Counted from the stretch's first letter, positions 1-9,473 are shown. The stretch: 64,000 bases of DNA from CAZKBP01 sp964551015 (GCA_964551015.1 CAZKBP010000013.1:1-64000); one strand, 5' to 3'. Notes: generated by a model from the letters alone, not told the origin. A program made the numbers and translations.

Positions 1-180
1 ATGAGACGCTGGAAAAGCCTATTTTGTATCTATTTAGTATACTTCTGGTGCTGGAATCATGTTAATGATTAGTTAATACGACAGTATTTAGAAAAAAAAG
101 ACTTAGGATTTACGTCATTTGTGTATTTACTAGCAAAACATTTTGTAATTAATCATTTCCACTCACCTAAAATCAGATCT
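1..180. other. left-edge sequence without a supportable gene
   Basis: Short open stretches run from the left edge to stops near 63-72. They could be the tail of a gene lying outside the window, but nothing in them is recognisable. The rest is AT-rich leader of the DUF1573 gene; no exact TAnnTTTG promoter box was found. Confidence 0.3.
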
Positions 181-1299
181 ATGAAAAAGCTTTTCGTTCT
201 AACTGGATTGATCTTGATGAGTTTTCTCACCTCCAAAGCACAAGCACAAGGTAAAGTGGTGTTTGAGAAAACTGAACACGATTTTGGACAAATTAAGGAA
301 GAAGATGGCCCCGCTCAAGTTTCTTTTGAATTCACCAACACAGGTAACGAGGCCATCACTTTGACTAATGTAAAAGCCTCTTGCGGTTGTACCACCCCTA
401 CTTGGACTAAAGAACCCGTCGCCCCAGGCAAAACGGGCTTGGTAACTGCCGTCTACAACCCTCAAAACCGGCCAGGTGCTTTTAACAAGACCATCACCAT
501 CAACACGGATGGAGAACCCAAAGTTGTTTTCCTTAGAATCAAGGGAGACGTGGTTCCCCGACCCAAGGGCATTGCTGATTTTTATCCCACGGAAATGGGT
601 AATCTAAGAACCAATACACGTTCAGTCTATTTTCAGAAGGTTTATCACGATAGCGAGGCGCAAAAGCAATTGGTACTCTATAATCAGGGAGAAACTCCCA
701 TTACCTTAGATTTAGAAAAAAGCATCGCACCGCTCAAACACTTCCTAACCGTAGAAGCTAGCAACACGACCATTCCTGCCAAAGATTCTGTTAAACTGGA
801 CTTTACCTACAAGGCACCCGCCCGAAACGACTGGGGATATGTGTCTGACCGTATGAATCTCTACACCGACGATGCACAACAGCCTGTCAAGCAGTTTTAT
901 GTAGGAGCAAACATTGAAGAGAATTTCGGAGATATTACCGCGGATAGTAAATTCCCTGCCATCAAATTTGATAAATTGAATCACGACTTTGGGCAAATCA
1001 ATCAGGGAACCCGTAGTACGGTTGCTTTTGAGATCAGCAACGAGGGGAATGCTCCTCTCATTATCCGCAAAACCAAGGCCTCTTGTGGATGTACCGCCAG
1101 CCAGCCTGAGAAAACTGAACTCGCTCCTGGTGAATCTACGAAGATCAACGTTACCTACAACAGTGCAGGGAAGAGTGGGCAACAAAGACAAAGTGTAACA
1201 ATCATTGCTAATGACCCTGCCAATCCTACTTCTCGCCTAAACATATCAGCGAACGTGATAGATTCTAATCCAGAATCAGGAGAAAATGAAAGAAATTAA
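181..1299 (+). CDS. secreted protein with two DUF1573 domains
   Basis: 372 aa. An N-terminal signal peptide (basic MKK, hydrophobic core, cleavage after about A22) exports it to the periplasm or beyond. Two DUF1573 (Ig-like/ASPM-type beta-sandwich) domains lie at about 25-130 and 260-360, each with the hallmark SCGCT motif (residues near 70 and 301). The segment between them is beta-rich without a clear family. An upstream in-frame GTG at 121 exists, but the ATG at 181 starts a clean signal peptide, so it is preferred. DUF1573 proteins are common in Bacteroidota and are generally of unknown function, so no role is assigned. It is followed directly by a strong terminator and is probably monocistronic. 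Confidence 0.85.
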   Translation: MKKLFVLTGLILMSFLTSKAQAQGKVVFEKTEHDFGQIKEEDGPAQVSFEFTNTGNEAITLTNVKASCGCTTPTWTKEPVAPGKTGLVTAVYNPQNRPGAFNKTITINTDGEPKVVFLRIKGDVVPRPKGIADFYPTEMGNLRTNTRSVYFQKVYHDSEAQKQLVLYNQGETPITLDLEKSIAPLKHFLTVEASNTTIPAKDSVKLDFTYKAPARNDWGYVSDRMNLYTDDAQQPVKQFYVGANIEENFGDITADSKFPAIKFDKLNHDFGQINQGTRSTVAFEISNEGNAPLIIRKTKASCGCTASQPEKTELAPGESTKINVTYNSAGKSGQQRQSVTIIANDPANPTSRLNISANVIDSNPESGENERN

Positions 1300-1322
1300 G
1301 CCATTGATCGGCCAAAACATAG

Positions 1323-1355
1323 AGCCAGTGTCCACGCGGATACTGGCTTTTTTTT
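1323..1355 (+). terminator. rho-independent terminator after DUF1573 gene
   Basis: An 11-bp stem (1323-1333 pairing with 1338-1348, one G-T wobble) with a 4-nt loop ACGC runs straight into a tract of eight T. This is a textbook intrinsic terminator 24 bp after the stop codon. Confidence 0.85.
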
Positions 1356-1423
1356 ATAAAATTTTCTTTGGAGAAGAAGCCACCCAGCCCAGATTCACGT
1401 ATCATATTTAAAAATATATAATT

Positions 1424-1431
1424 TATCTTTG
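1424..1431 (+). promoter_or_regulatory. Bacteroidota -7 box TATCTTTG
   Basis: TATCTTTG matches the Bacteroidota -7 consensus TAnnTTTG, 36 bp before the ATG at 1468. No convincing -33 TTTG is seen. Its position also argues against any start upstream of 1468. Confidence 0.45.
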
Positions 1432-1467
1432 CTTCGTGCTTTTGAAATTTTATCGAACCTTAGCCCT

Positions 1468-4400
1468 ATGAGAATTTCTTTATTAAGCATCTCTCTGAGT
1501 TGCCTATTGCTAAATTTATCTGCTCAAAACCCATCCCAGTCGCCTCATAAACACGCTCCTACTCAACAGTTAGCGGCAAATCCAGTAAAATTCATTCCTA
1601 ATCATAACCAGTGGATTCCTGCTGTTCTTTATCGTGCCCAGATACCAGGAGGAAGTCTGCTATTAAAGAAAAATGCCTTTCAATATGTCTTTAAGGAAGT
1701 AACTGGAAAAGCGAAAAGTGGCCACCCCCACGCCTCGCCTGAGAAAACGACCTTGCATAGCTTTGAAGTCAATTTTCTAGGAGCCGACCTTCAAAATACG
1801 GCCAAGGTTCAGGGGCTGCAAGCCAGTGGAGAAAAATGGAATTTCTATTTAGGAAACGACCCTAGTCGCTGGGCCAAGGAGGTGCCTGTCTATCAGTCAG
1901 TCTATTACCACGAAATTTACCAAGGGATTGATATGAAACTCTATCAAAATCAATCTTCTCTCAAGTATGAATTTATCTTAGACCCGGGAGCCAATCCAGA
2001 TTTGATTCGGATGCAATATCAAGGTGCCACCGAAATCAAACTTGAAGATCAAGATTTGCACGTCCAGATTGGAAACTTTGAAGTGATAGAGAAACAGCCT
2101 TACTGTTATCAAAAAATTGGAGGAAAAACAGTCAGCGTACCTGCCCAATTTGTGCTAAAGGACAATCGAGTGCATTTTGCTTTTCCTGAAGGTTACGACC
2201 AACGCTACGAACTTATTATAGACCCAGAACTGGTCTTTTCTACTTACTCGGGCTTTCCTTTTGACAACTGGGGTTTTACGGCCACTTTTGATGCTGCTGG
2301 CAATCTTTATTCGGGTGGAATTATATTTTCAGCCGATCAAACGGGCGATTTTCCTGTAACCATCGGTGATTCCACCTTTATTGGTTCAGGCGGAAACGAC
2401 TTGATGATCCTCAAATTCAATTCGGATGGGACAAATTTAGAGTATGCTACCCTGATTGGAGGGAATGTGGTAGAGTTTCCGCACAGCCTGGTGGTGAATG
2501 CCAGTAATGAATTGGTAATTTTCGGGACAACAGGTTCTAATAACTTTCCAACTACCGAAGGAGCTTTCAATCGGCAATTTGCCGGAGGATCTTCTCAAAC
2601 AGTTTCTGCCAACATTTTCTCCAATGGGTCAGACCTTTTTTTGACCAAGTTAGACGCTAACGGAGCCTTACTGGCCTCAACTTATATTGGAGGTACTGCC
2701 AATGATGGATTGAATATAGAATTGAGAAGAAACTACGCGGATGAAGCACGAGGAGATGTTGTCAGCGATTCTAGTGATTTTATCTATGTAGCCACGAGCA
2801 CACAATCTAGCGATTTTCCTATCAGAGGAGCCTTTTCATCACCAACCTCGACTGGCCAAGATGGTGTGGTTCTCAAAGTGAATCCTGATTTATCTGATCT
2901 GGTATGGAGTACGGCCTTGGCTTCTTCTGGTTCTGACGCAGCTTTTTCTCTGAAAATAAATGAAAAGGGAGAAATCTACGTTTGTGGGGCCACCAATGGT
3001 TCAGATTTTGACACGCATCCCGAAGCCTTGATTCCTAACCGTCTGGGCAGTACCGATGGCTTCATCGCCAAGCTGACCGCAGAGGGAGCCTGGGAAAGAG
3101 CCACCTATTTAGGAACAACAGCACTCGATCACGTTTTCTTATTGGATATTGATCCAGATCATAACATTTACGCACTAGGGCTTACTTCTGGCAATTATCC
3201 CGTAAGCCCGGGCGTTTACTCCGATCCAGGCTCTCGTCAGTTTATTCAAAAATTAGATTCTAATCTTAATACTTCTTTACTCTCGACCGTGGTGGGGAGT
3301 GGACGTCCTAGCCCAGATATTTCCCCTACTGCTTTTCTGGTCAATAGCTGTGGGAATATCTACCTAGCAGGTTGGGGAGGAGCAGCCGGAGAAGGGGCTA
3401 CCGATGCCATCAATACACAAGATCTACCAACCACCTCAGATGCTTTTAGCCGCATCACCGATGGGAGCGACTTTTATATTGCCATCTATGAAAGGGATTT
3501 CAACTCTTTTCTCTACGGGACTTTCTTAGGAGGAAGTATCTCAGCAGACCACGTAGACGGAGGAACTTCTCGCTTCAACAAAGATGGGGTCATCTATCAT
3601 GCGGTCTGTGCTTCCTGTGGAAATCCTACTAATGATTTCCCCACTACCCCGGGTGCTTGGTCGAGTCAAGACGGTGGTGATAATTGTAATAATGCAGTCT
3701 TCAAGTTTGATATTGGCTCTCTTGAGGTAGATTTCAACATTCTAGATGGGATCACCTCGCAAGCGATTAGCAATGCTTGTGAATTTCCAGTCAATGTTAA
3801 CTTCCAATATCAAGGTACAGGGGCTACCACTTGGGACTGGCGCATAAATGGTCAGGAAGCTGGCAACACCAGAGATATTAATTGGACTTTTGACAGTACA
3901 GGGGTCTACAACGTTGAGCTAACCGTGGGCAATCCTGTTAGTTGCTTGCAAGAAGTGAGTACCAGTAAGTTGTTTCCTGTCTCTTCTATTCAAGTGGCCG
4001 ATATCTCTCTGGATACCACTATTTGCTTTAGCGAAAGTGCTACGCTCAGAGCCAACGTTATTGCTAGCAATGATTTTAATGCTACCTGGAGTCCTACCTT
4101 GGGTTTGGATGACCCTAATTCTCTCACTCCAACTGCCAATCCTGAACAAAGTACCACTTATGTACTCACCGTAGAAGATGATAATGGCTGTATGGCAATA
4201 GATTCGGTACAAGTAAATGTAATCGAGCCCCTGCGAGACAATTTTGATATTCTCAATTTCTCTAATGTCAGTATTGACCGGGAGTGCGTACCGGCTCAAA
4301 TTACCCTTGCCTATGATGTCAGTAATGCTGGTACACCTGACTGGATTTGGGAGGTAGAAGGTTTTGGCACGTTTAGTAATCAAGATACGGTACGCCTTAC

Positions 4401-5220
4401 CTTTACTGAAACGGGTACTTACACAATACAGCTGGAGGCCACAAGACCCGGTGAATGCCCTCAAACCGTGGGCCCTATCGTGAGAGAACTTACCGTACTA
4501 GACGTAGCGGTAGAAACCGTGGAAGATATGGTCATTTGCCAAGGAGAAAGTGTTGCTTTACCCACCACGGCCAGCAGTTCCGACCTAACCTACAGCTGGC
4601 TTCCTACCGAGGGATTAGATGATCCTACTTCTCCTAATCCTGTGGCTACCCCCAATGAGACGACGCTCTACGTAGTCCGTGCTACTAATGCGGATGGTTG
4701 CGTAGATGAAGCCTCTGTGAATGTGGAGGTAATTCCTGAAATTATTTTAGATTTTGAATTGACCATGGGTAGTGATTGTGCCAAGCCCAGTACACTGACT
4801 TTTACGAACAATAGTCTGGGTTCTGATAATTTCGAGTGGCGAATCAGCGATGGAGCCATCTTTACCGAAGCTACTCCCGCCCCTTACGAATTTTTTGAGG
4901 GAGGCACTTTTGAAGTTACACTTACGGCCCGCAATGGAGATTGTGAAGCCACAGAAACACGACTGATAGAAGTAGAAAACAATCTACTGCCCCCGCCTAA
5001 CATTATCACACCCAATGGAGACAGCAGAAACGAAGTATTTGATATACGCGAAAGGGTCAATTATAAATTGGAAATATTTAATCGTTGGGGAAATCGCGTA
5101 TTCGAGGCTGACCCTTACCAAAATGATTGGGGCAAAGGGGTAGATTCGGGTGTATATTTCTACTTACTTACCTCACCCGCGGGTATCGAGTGTCGTGGGT
5201 GGATTGAAGTAGTTAGATAG
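1468..5220 (+). CDS. giant T9SS type B exported protein with SBBP-type beta-propeller and PKD/Ig repeats
   Basis: 1250 aa. Signal peptide at 1-20, then a DUF7948-like N-terminal region. A long propeller-type section of repeated blades follows (about 240-740, with recurring phrases such as TYIGG, TFLGG, NDFPTT typical of SBBP repeats). Alternating PKD and Ig-like domains follow (about 755-830, 847-917, 940-1008, 1017-1088, 1098-1168). The C-terminus (about 1176-1250) has the gliding-motility-associated pattern ITPNGD...FNRWG...GVYFY...GW, the type B T9SS sorting domain. It is therefore expected to be exported by T9SS to the surface or medium. The specific ligand or role is unknown; adhesion or matrix function is inference from architecture. 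The ATG at 1468 is chosen because a promoter box lies just upstream. Confidence 0.85.
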   Translation: MRISLLSISLSCLLLNLSAQNPSQSPHKHAPTQQLAANPVKFIPNHNQWIPAVLYRAQIPGGSLLLKKNAFQYVFKEVTGKAKSGHPHASPEKTTLHSFEVNFLGADLQNTAKVQGLQASGEKWNFYLGNDPSRWAKEVPVYQSVYYHEIYQGIDMKLYQNQSSLKYEFILDPGANPDLIRMQYQGATEIKLEDQDLHVQIGNFEVIEKQPYCYQKIGGKTVSVPAQFVLKDNRVHFAFPEGYDQRYELIIDPELVFSTYSGFPFDNWGFTATFDAAGNLYSGGIIFSADQTGDFPVTIGDSTFIGSGGNDLMILKFNSDGTNLEYATLIGGNVVEFPHSLVVNASNELVIFGTTGSNNFPTTEGAFNRQFAGGSSQTVSANIFSNGSDLFLTKLDANGALLASTYIGGTANDGLNIELRRNYADEARGDVVSDSSDFIYVATSTQSSDFPIRGAFSSPTSTGQDGVVLKVNPDLSDLVWSTALASSGSDAAFSLKINEKGEIYVCGATNGSDFDTHPEALIPNRLGSTDGFIAKLTAEGAWERATYLGTTALDHVFLLDIDPDHNIYALGLTSGNYPVSPGVYSDPGSRQFIQKLDSNLNTSLLSTVVGSGRPSPDISPTAFLVNSCGNIYLAGWGGAAGEGATDAINTQDLPTTSDAFSRITDGSDFYIAIYERDFNSFLYGTFLGGSISADHVDGGTSRFNKDGVIYHAVCASCGNPTNDFPTTPGAWSSQDGGDNCNNAVFKFDIGSLEVDFNILDGITSQAISNACEFPVNVNFQYQGTGATTWDWRINGQEAGNTRDINWTFDSTGVYNVELTVGNPVSCLQEVSTSKLFPVSSIQVADISLDTTICFSESATLRANVIASNDFNATWSPTLGLDDPNSLTPTANPEQSTTYVLTVEDDNGCMAIDSVQVNVIEPLRDNFDILNFSNVSIDRECVPAQITLAYDVSNAGTPDWIWEVEGFGTFSNQDTVRLTFTETGTYTIQLEATRPGECPQTVGPIVRELTVLDVAVETVEDMVICQGESVALPTTASSSDLTYSWLPTEGLDDPTSPNPVATPNETTLYVVRATNADGCVDEASVNVEVIPEIILDFELTMGSDCAKPSTLTFTNNSLGSDNFEWRISDGAIFTEATPAPYEFFEGGTFEVTLTARNGDCEATETRLIEVENNLLPPPNIITPNGDSRNEVFDIRERVNYKLEIFNRWGNRVFEADPYQNDWGKGVDSGVYFYLLTSPAGIECRGWIEVVR

Positions 5221-5232
5221 AATTGAGGAGAG

Positions 5233-5448
5233 AGGAGTCAGGAGTTAGCATACAGGAGTCAGGAGTTAACTTCTAGCAGGTAGTGTTTCAAAATCTGCGC
5301 AAGTAGAAATTAATGCTCTAATTTTCATATGCTTAATTCTAAAACACTAAAATTGTCACCTGACTATTTAGATTAGAAAATAAATAGTAATCATATCGTG
5401 GCTCCTAGCTCCTACATTCTAGCTCCTACGTGTTAGCTCTTCACTCCT
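5233..5448. repeat. two inverted heptanucleotide repeat arrays (intergenic 5221-5568)
   Basis: The 348-bp gap contains no gene. 5233-5267 is AGGAGTC AGGAGTT AGCATAC AGGAGTC AGGAGTT, read as consecutive 7-mers; the 14-mer recurs exactly with 21-bp spacing. From 5400 to 5448 the complementary pattern (AGCTCCT, CACTCCT and variants) appears, also in a 7-nt register. The two arrays are inverted relative to each other and could form a long imperfect hairpin. They resemble short tandemly repeated repetitive (STRR) sequences. Function unknown. Confidence 0.7.
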
Positions 5449-5568
5449 GAAATTTATTCCGAATTTTATCTTATTTTAGCCCTAGTCTAATCAGAGAATC
5501 AGGGCTGCCCTACGCACTGAATGCCGAGTACCGAAAGCTGATCACTTCGTAAAATATACACAAAACGC

Positions 5569-7512
5569 ATGACACAAATCAAAACCCTAGCCGACATAGA
5601 GGCTATAGAACATACGCCACTGACCGAACGGCAACTGCCCCAAAATACTTTTGAGATGCTTTCCAAAGGAGCCGCCATCAATCCTGAAAAGCTGGCACTC
5701 CGTTTTTTCTTGCAAGGCAAAGCCTATCAGCAAAGCGTAGATTTCACCTTCTCTGAGTTGATGAATGAAATCCGCCAGACGGCTAATATGTTTCACCACT
5801 TAGGTCTGGGAGAAAAAGAAGTAGTCTCTTTTGTGCTACCTAATTTGCCCGAAACTCATTTTACCATTTGGGGAGGTGAGGCCGCTGGCATCAGCAACGC
5901 GATCAATCCATTGCTAGAGCCAGAGCAAATGGCGGACATTATGCGAGCGGCTCAAACCAAAATTTTGGTTACTTTGGCTCCTTTTCCCAAAACGGACCTC
6001 TGGGACAAAATTGCACAGATTAAAGATCAAATCCCTAGCTTAGAGATCATCCTGACGATTAATCTTGCACATTACCTCAAAGGCTTCCAAAAAACTATCG
6101 TGAACCTCATCCGTAAAAAGCCCAAACAAAACGTATCGGTCAAAATTTTAGATTTCCATAAAACCAAAAACAAATACGCCGCCGACCGCCTCACCTTTGA
6201 GCGCGAGATTCAACCCGATGACATTGCCTCTTATTTTCACACGGGCGGTACTACGGGAACCCCCAAAATTGCCCAGCATTCTCACTTTAACGAAGTATTT
6301 GATGCCTGGTCGGCGGGACAAAACTTAGGGTCGGATACCAGCCGGACACTTTTCTGTGGGTTGCCTCTTTTTCACGTGAACGGGGTAATCGTAACCGGGC
6401 TGATTCCTTGGAGCGAAGGTTCTACCGTGGTGTTGGGCACGCCACAGGGCTACCGAGGCGAAGGGGTGATCGCTAATTTTTGGAAAATGGTAGAACATTA
6501 TCAAGTTAACTTTTTCAGCGGAGTACCCACAGTTTACCAAATGCTACTGGATGTGCCCGTGGGAGAGGCTAAAATTGATTCGCTGGATTATGCCATCTGT
6601 GGGGCTGCCCCTATGCCCGTGGAGCTATTCAAAGCTTTTCAGGAAAGAACTGGGGTGAAAATCTTGGAAGGCTATGGGCTGACCGAAGGCACCTGCGCCA
6701 GTGCTTGCAATCCTGCTCACGGAGAGAAGAAAATCGGCTCCATTGGCCTGCGCATTCCTTATCAAGAAATGAAAATTGCTATTTTGGACGAAGAAGGACA
6801 ATACGAAAGAGAGGCACAAACGGATGAAATCGGTACCGTGATCGTGCGTGGCCCCAATGTCTTTCAGGGATACAAAGAAGACGCACATAATCAAAAAGCC
6901 TTTGTAAACGACGGAGATGGTCAAGGAAAATGGCTAAATACGGGAGATTTGGGAAGACAAGATGCAGATGGCTATTTTTGGCTCACGGGAAGACGCAAAG
7001 AGCTAATCATTCGCGGTGGGCACAATATTGATCCTAAGCTAATCGAGGAACCCATGCATGAACATCCTGACGTGGCTTTGGCCGCTGCGGTAGGCAGACC
7101 TGACCCCCGCGTGGGCGAAATCCCCGTGGTTTATGTACAACTGAACCCAAAAGCGCAGGTGAGTGAAGAGGCTTTGATGGAATTTGCCCAGAAAAATATT
7201 GGCGAAAAAGCCGCCTGCCCCAAATTCATCCGTATTATTGAAGAAATGCCCGTAACGGCCGTGGGTAAAATTTTTAAACCCCAACTGACCCACAGAGAAA
7301 TCGAGGATGCCTACACCCAAGCACTCAGCGAACTAGCCAAAACCAAGCAAGCGCAGATCAAAGTACAAGTAGGCACAGACAAGATCAAAGGAACCTTGGC
7401 TTCTATCGAGATTCAAGCTCCCAACGGTCAATCCGTGGAACAATGGCAAGCATTAATACAAGAAAAATTAGGCACTTACACCACACCTTTTGAAGTAAAG
7501 GTTTTACCCTAA
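5569..7512 (+). CDS. acyl-CoA synthetase (AMP-forming), ANL superfamily
   Basis: 647 aa. It activates a carboxylic acid with ATP to an acyl-adenylate and then to the CoA thioester. Seen: phosphate-binding loop HTGGTTGTPK (about 224-233), the GYGLTEG adenylate motif (about 367), the hinge/A8 motif GRRKELIIRGG (about 474), and the C-terminal lysine motif TAVGKIFKP (about 563-571), so all catalytic elements are present. The P-loop has His-Thr-Gly-Gly instead of the commoner Thr-Ser-Gly, as in one COG0318 subgroup. A C-terminal extension of about 75 residues follows the A10 motif. The substrate is not determinable; a fatty or branched acid is a guess. It stands alone, with no fatty-acid oxidation genes nearby. 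Confidence 0.85.
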   Translation: MTQIKTLADIEAIEHTPLTERQLPQNTFEMLSKGAAINPEKLALRFFLQGKAYQQSVDFTFSELMNEIRQTANMFHHLGLGEKEVVSFVLPNLPETHFTIWGGEAAGISNAINPLLEPEQMADIMRAAQTKILVTLAPFPKTDLWDKIAQIKDQIPSLEIILTINLAHYLKGFQKTIVNLIRKKPKQNVSVKILDFHKTKNKYAADRLTFEREIQPDDIASYFHTGGTTGTPKIAQHSHFNEVFDAWSAGQNLGSDTSRTLFCGLPLFHVNGVIVTGLIPWSEGSTVVLGTPQGYRGEGVIANFWKMVEHYQVNFFSGVPTVYQMLLDVPVGEAKIDSLDYAICGAAPMPVELFKAFQERTGVKILEGYGLTEGTCASACNPAHGEKKIGSIGLRIPYQEMKIAILDEEGQYEREAQTDEIGTVIVRGPNVFQGYKEDAHNQKAFVNDGDGQGKWLNTGDLGRQDADGYFWLTGRRKELIIRGGHNIDPKLIEEPMHEHPDVALAAAVGRPDPRVGEIPVVYVQLNPKAQVSEEALMEFAQKNIGEKAACPKFIRIIEEMPVTAVGKIFKPQLTHREIEDAYTQALSELAKTKQAQIKVQVGTDKIKGTLASIEIQAPNGQSVEQWQALIQEKLGTYTTPFEVKVLP

Positions 7513-7534
7513 GCTTTTGACTGACTGCAATAGA

Positions 7535-7774
7535 TTAGCTCGGATGATTTTCTCCGGTGGGTTCCCAACCAATGACCGTATTACCGGTTTTGGGGTCATA
7601 AAAAGTCTCGGTCTCATTTCTAAGCAGGGAAGCCGCCGCCGACAGTTCTTCAATCCCGTTAAAAGGAACATCAATCATACTTTGTTGCTCGTCCTCGAGG
7701 CGAAGACGAAGCCAGAAGTATTGTTTTCGAGGATCAAAATAAACCGTGTAGGCAGATATTTTCTTTAGACTCAT
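7535..7774 (-). CDS. small conserved hypothetical protein
   Basis: 79 aa, transcribed opposite to the flanking genes and divergent from the DUF4286 gene. The N-terminal half is strand-rich with many aromatic and basic residues (FDPRKQYFWLRLRL). The C-terminal half contains YDPKTGNTVIGWEP. No family recognised. The reading frame is intact with a normal ATG and has Bacteroidota-like codon use. A near-consensus TATTTTG lies upstream on its strand around 7800. It is probably a real gene, but no function can be stated. Confidence 0.55.
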   Translation of the reverse strand: MSLKKISAYTVYFDPRKQYFWLRLRLEDEQQSMIDVPFNGIEELSAAASLLRNETETFYDPKTGNTVIGWEPTGENHPS

Positions 7775-7813
7775 AGGATTATTATTTTTAGATGCTTCAA
7801 AATAACAAGGTTT

Positions 7814-8125
7814 ATGATCTTATACAACGTTACGCTGAATATTGAGACCACTATAGAAGATGATTTTCTGATCTGGCTCCACCAAGAATACATCCCCAGG
7901 GTGATGCAAACGGGCTTGTTCTCAGAGTATAAAATTTTGCGCTTACTGAGCGAACACGGGGAAACCCCCGGTACGATCACCTACAGCGTACAATATTTTT
8001 TGGCCGATGTCAAAGATTTCTTGAATTATAGTGAGAATTTCGCACCGGCTGTCCAAAAAGCAACCCAAGAAAAGTTTGGGAATCAAATGATGGCTTTTCG
8101 TACGCTTCTAGAAGTAGTAGACTGA
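7814..8125 (+). CDS. DUF4286 family protein
   Basis: 103 aa. The pattern ILYNVTLNIE near the start, then DFLIWLHQEYIP, is typical of DUF4286, a short ferredoxin-like (dimeric alpha-beta barrel) protein widespread in Bacteroidota. No signal peptide or membrane segment; presumably cytoplasmic. It has no catalytic motif that I can identify and its role is unknown. It is divergent from the small gene at 7535-7774, sharing a 39-bp intergenic region. Confidence 0.75.
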   Translation: MILYNVTLNIETTIEDDFLIWLHQEYIPRVMQTGLFSEYKILRLLSEHGETPGTITYSVQYFLADVKDFLNYSENFAPAVQKATQEKFGNQMMAFRTLLEVVD

Positions 8126-8208
8126 AGAGGTTGACACCCGAATTCCTTTACCTAGATTTTGGTCATTTTATCCTGAATTTTGGTTAACTTAGGAGTGGAT
8201 GTGATACC

Positions 8209-8216
8209 TATTTTTG
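8209..8216 (+). promoter_or_regulatory. Bacteroidota -7 box TATTTTTG
   Basis: Exact TAnnTTTG match 81 bp before the start codon at 8297. It would give a leader of about 70 nt containing the inverted repeat at 8243-8264. A TTTTG lies 26 bp upstream, which is too distant for a standard -33. Confidence 0.4.
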
Positions 8217-8242
8217 AATAAAATCAAGGGGAAGGTAATGGC

Positions 8243-8264
8243 GAATGATGCCCGATCATCATTC
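8243..8264 (+). promoter_or_regulatory. inverted repeat in the leader of the NTF2-like gene
   Basis: Perfect 8-bp arms GAATGATG / CATCATTC around a 6-nt loop, 33 bp before the start codon and downstream of the predicted promoter. It may be an RNA hairpin or an operator; nothing decides between them. Confidence 0.4.
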
Positions 8265-8296
8265 CTTTTCATCCAAAAAATTTACAAAACCCAAAA

Positions 8297-8731
8297 ATGA
8301 GTCTTATGCAAAAGTCAGAAATTGCTCAGGCTTTTCTAGAAGCCTACAGCCAACACCAAGTAGAAAAAATGCTATCGCTTTTTTCGTCCGAAGCTACCTT
8401 TGAATATGTACCTTATGGTGAACAGGGAAAAGGCAAAATTCACGAGGCCGCCGCGGGAATGTGGCAAGGCTTCATCGAGGCTTTTCCTGATTTCAAGATT
8501 GAGATCAAAAGCCTGATGGAAACCACCGAGGGAAAAGTCGTGGCCGAAACTGTCAACGGGGGAACCCAAGCCCAGGATATATTTGGTATCGAGAGTAAAG
8601 GGCTGAGTCAGTACACACCCCATGTTTTTATTTTTAGCTTCGACGAAGCAGGCAAAATTCAACACCTCAAAGCCTACTGGGACAATAACACAATCTATGC
8701 ACAACTCAAACACACCGAAGTACACGAATGA
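8297..8731 (+). CDS. SnoaL-like / NTF2-like family protein
   Basis: 144 aa. The pattern AQAFLEAYSQHQVEKMLSLF, followed by a WQGFIEAFPDFKIEI strand-helix unit and a closing HLKAYWDN, fits the SnoaL/NTF2-like cone fold. Members act as isomerases, hydrolases or simple ligand binders. A second in-frame ATG lies 3 codons in (8306). Its stop codon overlaps the start of the next gene by 4 bp (ATGA), so the two are translationally coupled and probably work on related substrates. The substrate is unknown. Confidence 0.75.
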   Translation: MSLMQKSEIAQAFLEAYSQHQVEKMLSLFSSEATFEYVPYGEQGKGKIHEAAAGMWQGFIEAFPDFKIEIKSLMETTEGKVVAETVNGGTQAQDIFGIESKGLSQYTPHVFIFSFDEAGKIQHLKAYWDNNTIYAQLKHTEVHE

Positions 8732-9390
8732 AACATCCTATTAGTATTCTAGGAACGGGAAGAATGGGAACCGTCTTGGGTAAAAATCTTGCCCAAGCAG
8801 GTTTCCCAATAACCTTTGGCTCTCGCCATCCTGAGCAAAATCAAGACCTCAGCGAAGTCGCCAATGTGGAGGTGGCTAGCCCCAAAGAGGCCGCCCAAAA
8901 GGGAGAAATTATCCTACTCGCTCTGCCTTTTGGCGTTCTGGAAACGACGGCGCAAGAGCTGTCTCCTCATACCTCGGGCAAGATTTTGATCGATCTAGCA
9001 AATTATTATCCTAACCGCGACGGGCAAACCTGGGCTGAAAAACTCAAACCTCACAACGGAATACAAAGCCTGTATGTAGCTTCTCTTTTTCCAGAAGCTA
9101 AAGTTGTAAAGGCTTTTAGTACCACTTATTTTGGAAGCTTAGAACAGTTTGCTTTCGCAGAAGGCGCAGAGAGACTCGCCATACCCATGGCCAGTAATGA
9201 GGAAACCGCCAAACAGACGGTAATAGCGTTGATTCAGGCTGTCCATTATGTGCCGATTGATTTAGGAGGCCTGGAAGCCAGCCGACCCATGCAACCGGGC
9301 GAAATGCTATTCAACATCAACACCACCCCCCAAAAAACCCAAGAACTGCTCGATCAGGCAGGCATTGCCTATCAGGTTCATCGCGCATAA
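8728..9390 (+). CDS. NAD(P)-binding oxidoreductase, F420-dependent NADP reductase-like
   Basis: 220 aa. The N-terminal Rossmann motif ILGTGRMGTVLGKNLAQAG, followed by a strand ending GSRHP, indicates NADP(H) preference, because the Arg can hold the 2'-phosphate. The family is the F420_oxidored/YggP-like group (Npd-type), many of which do not actually use F420 in non-actinobacteria. VVKAFSTTY in the middle matches the conserved VKAFNT segment of that group. Overlap of 4 bp with the upstream NTF2-like gene implies an operon. The real substrate and hydride acceptor are unknown. Confidence 0.75.
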   Translation: MKHPISILGTGRMGTVLGKNLAQAGFPITFGSRHPEQNQDLSEVANVEVASPKEAAQKGEIILLALPFGVLETTAQELSPHTSGKILIDLANYYPNRDGQTWAEKLKPHNGIQSLYVASLFPEAKVVKAFSTTYFGSLEQFAFAEGAERLAIPMASNEETAKQTVIALIQAVHYVPIDLGGLEASRPMQPGEMLFNINTTPQKTQELLDQAGIAYQVHRA

Positions 9391-9395
9391 AGCTC

Positions 9396-9424
9396 ACCTT
9401 CCAGGTCATAGAGACTTGGAAGGT
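9396..9424 (+). terminator. stem-loop after oxidoreductase gene
   Basis: A 12-bp stem (9396-9407 with 9413-9424, one wobble) with a 5-nt loop starts 6 bp after the stop. No T tract follows, so this could be a rho-independent-like end, a transcript stabiliser or a dispersed repeat hairpin. A degenerate similar motif (ACCTTCC...GGAAGT) occurs near 55926. Confidence 0.45.
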
Positions 9425-9473
9425 TGATGAGTGCCAGCTGAGGTCTAAAAATTGAGCACTTACCAACTTACTA

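Noticed and set aside
3919..4464. 181-codon antisense frame in the T9SS type B gene
   Set aside because: Sense strand is continuous PKD/Ig-like coding; the antisense frame is a by-product.
5233..5448. CRISPR array
   Set aside because: Repeat units are 7 nt without spacers of constant length and no cas genes are near.
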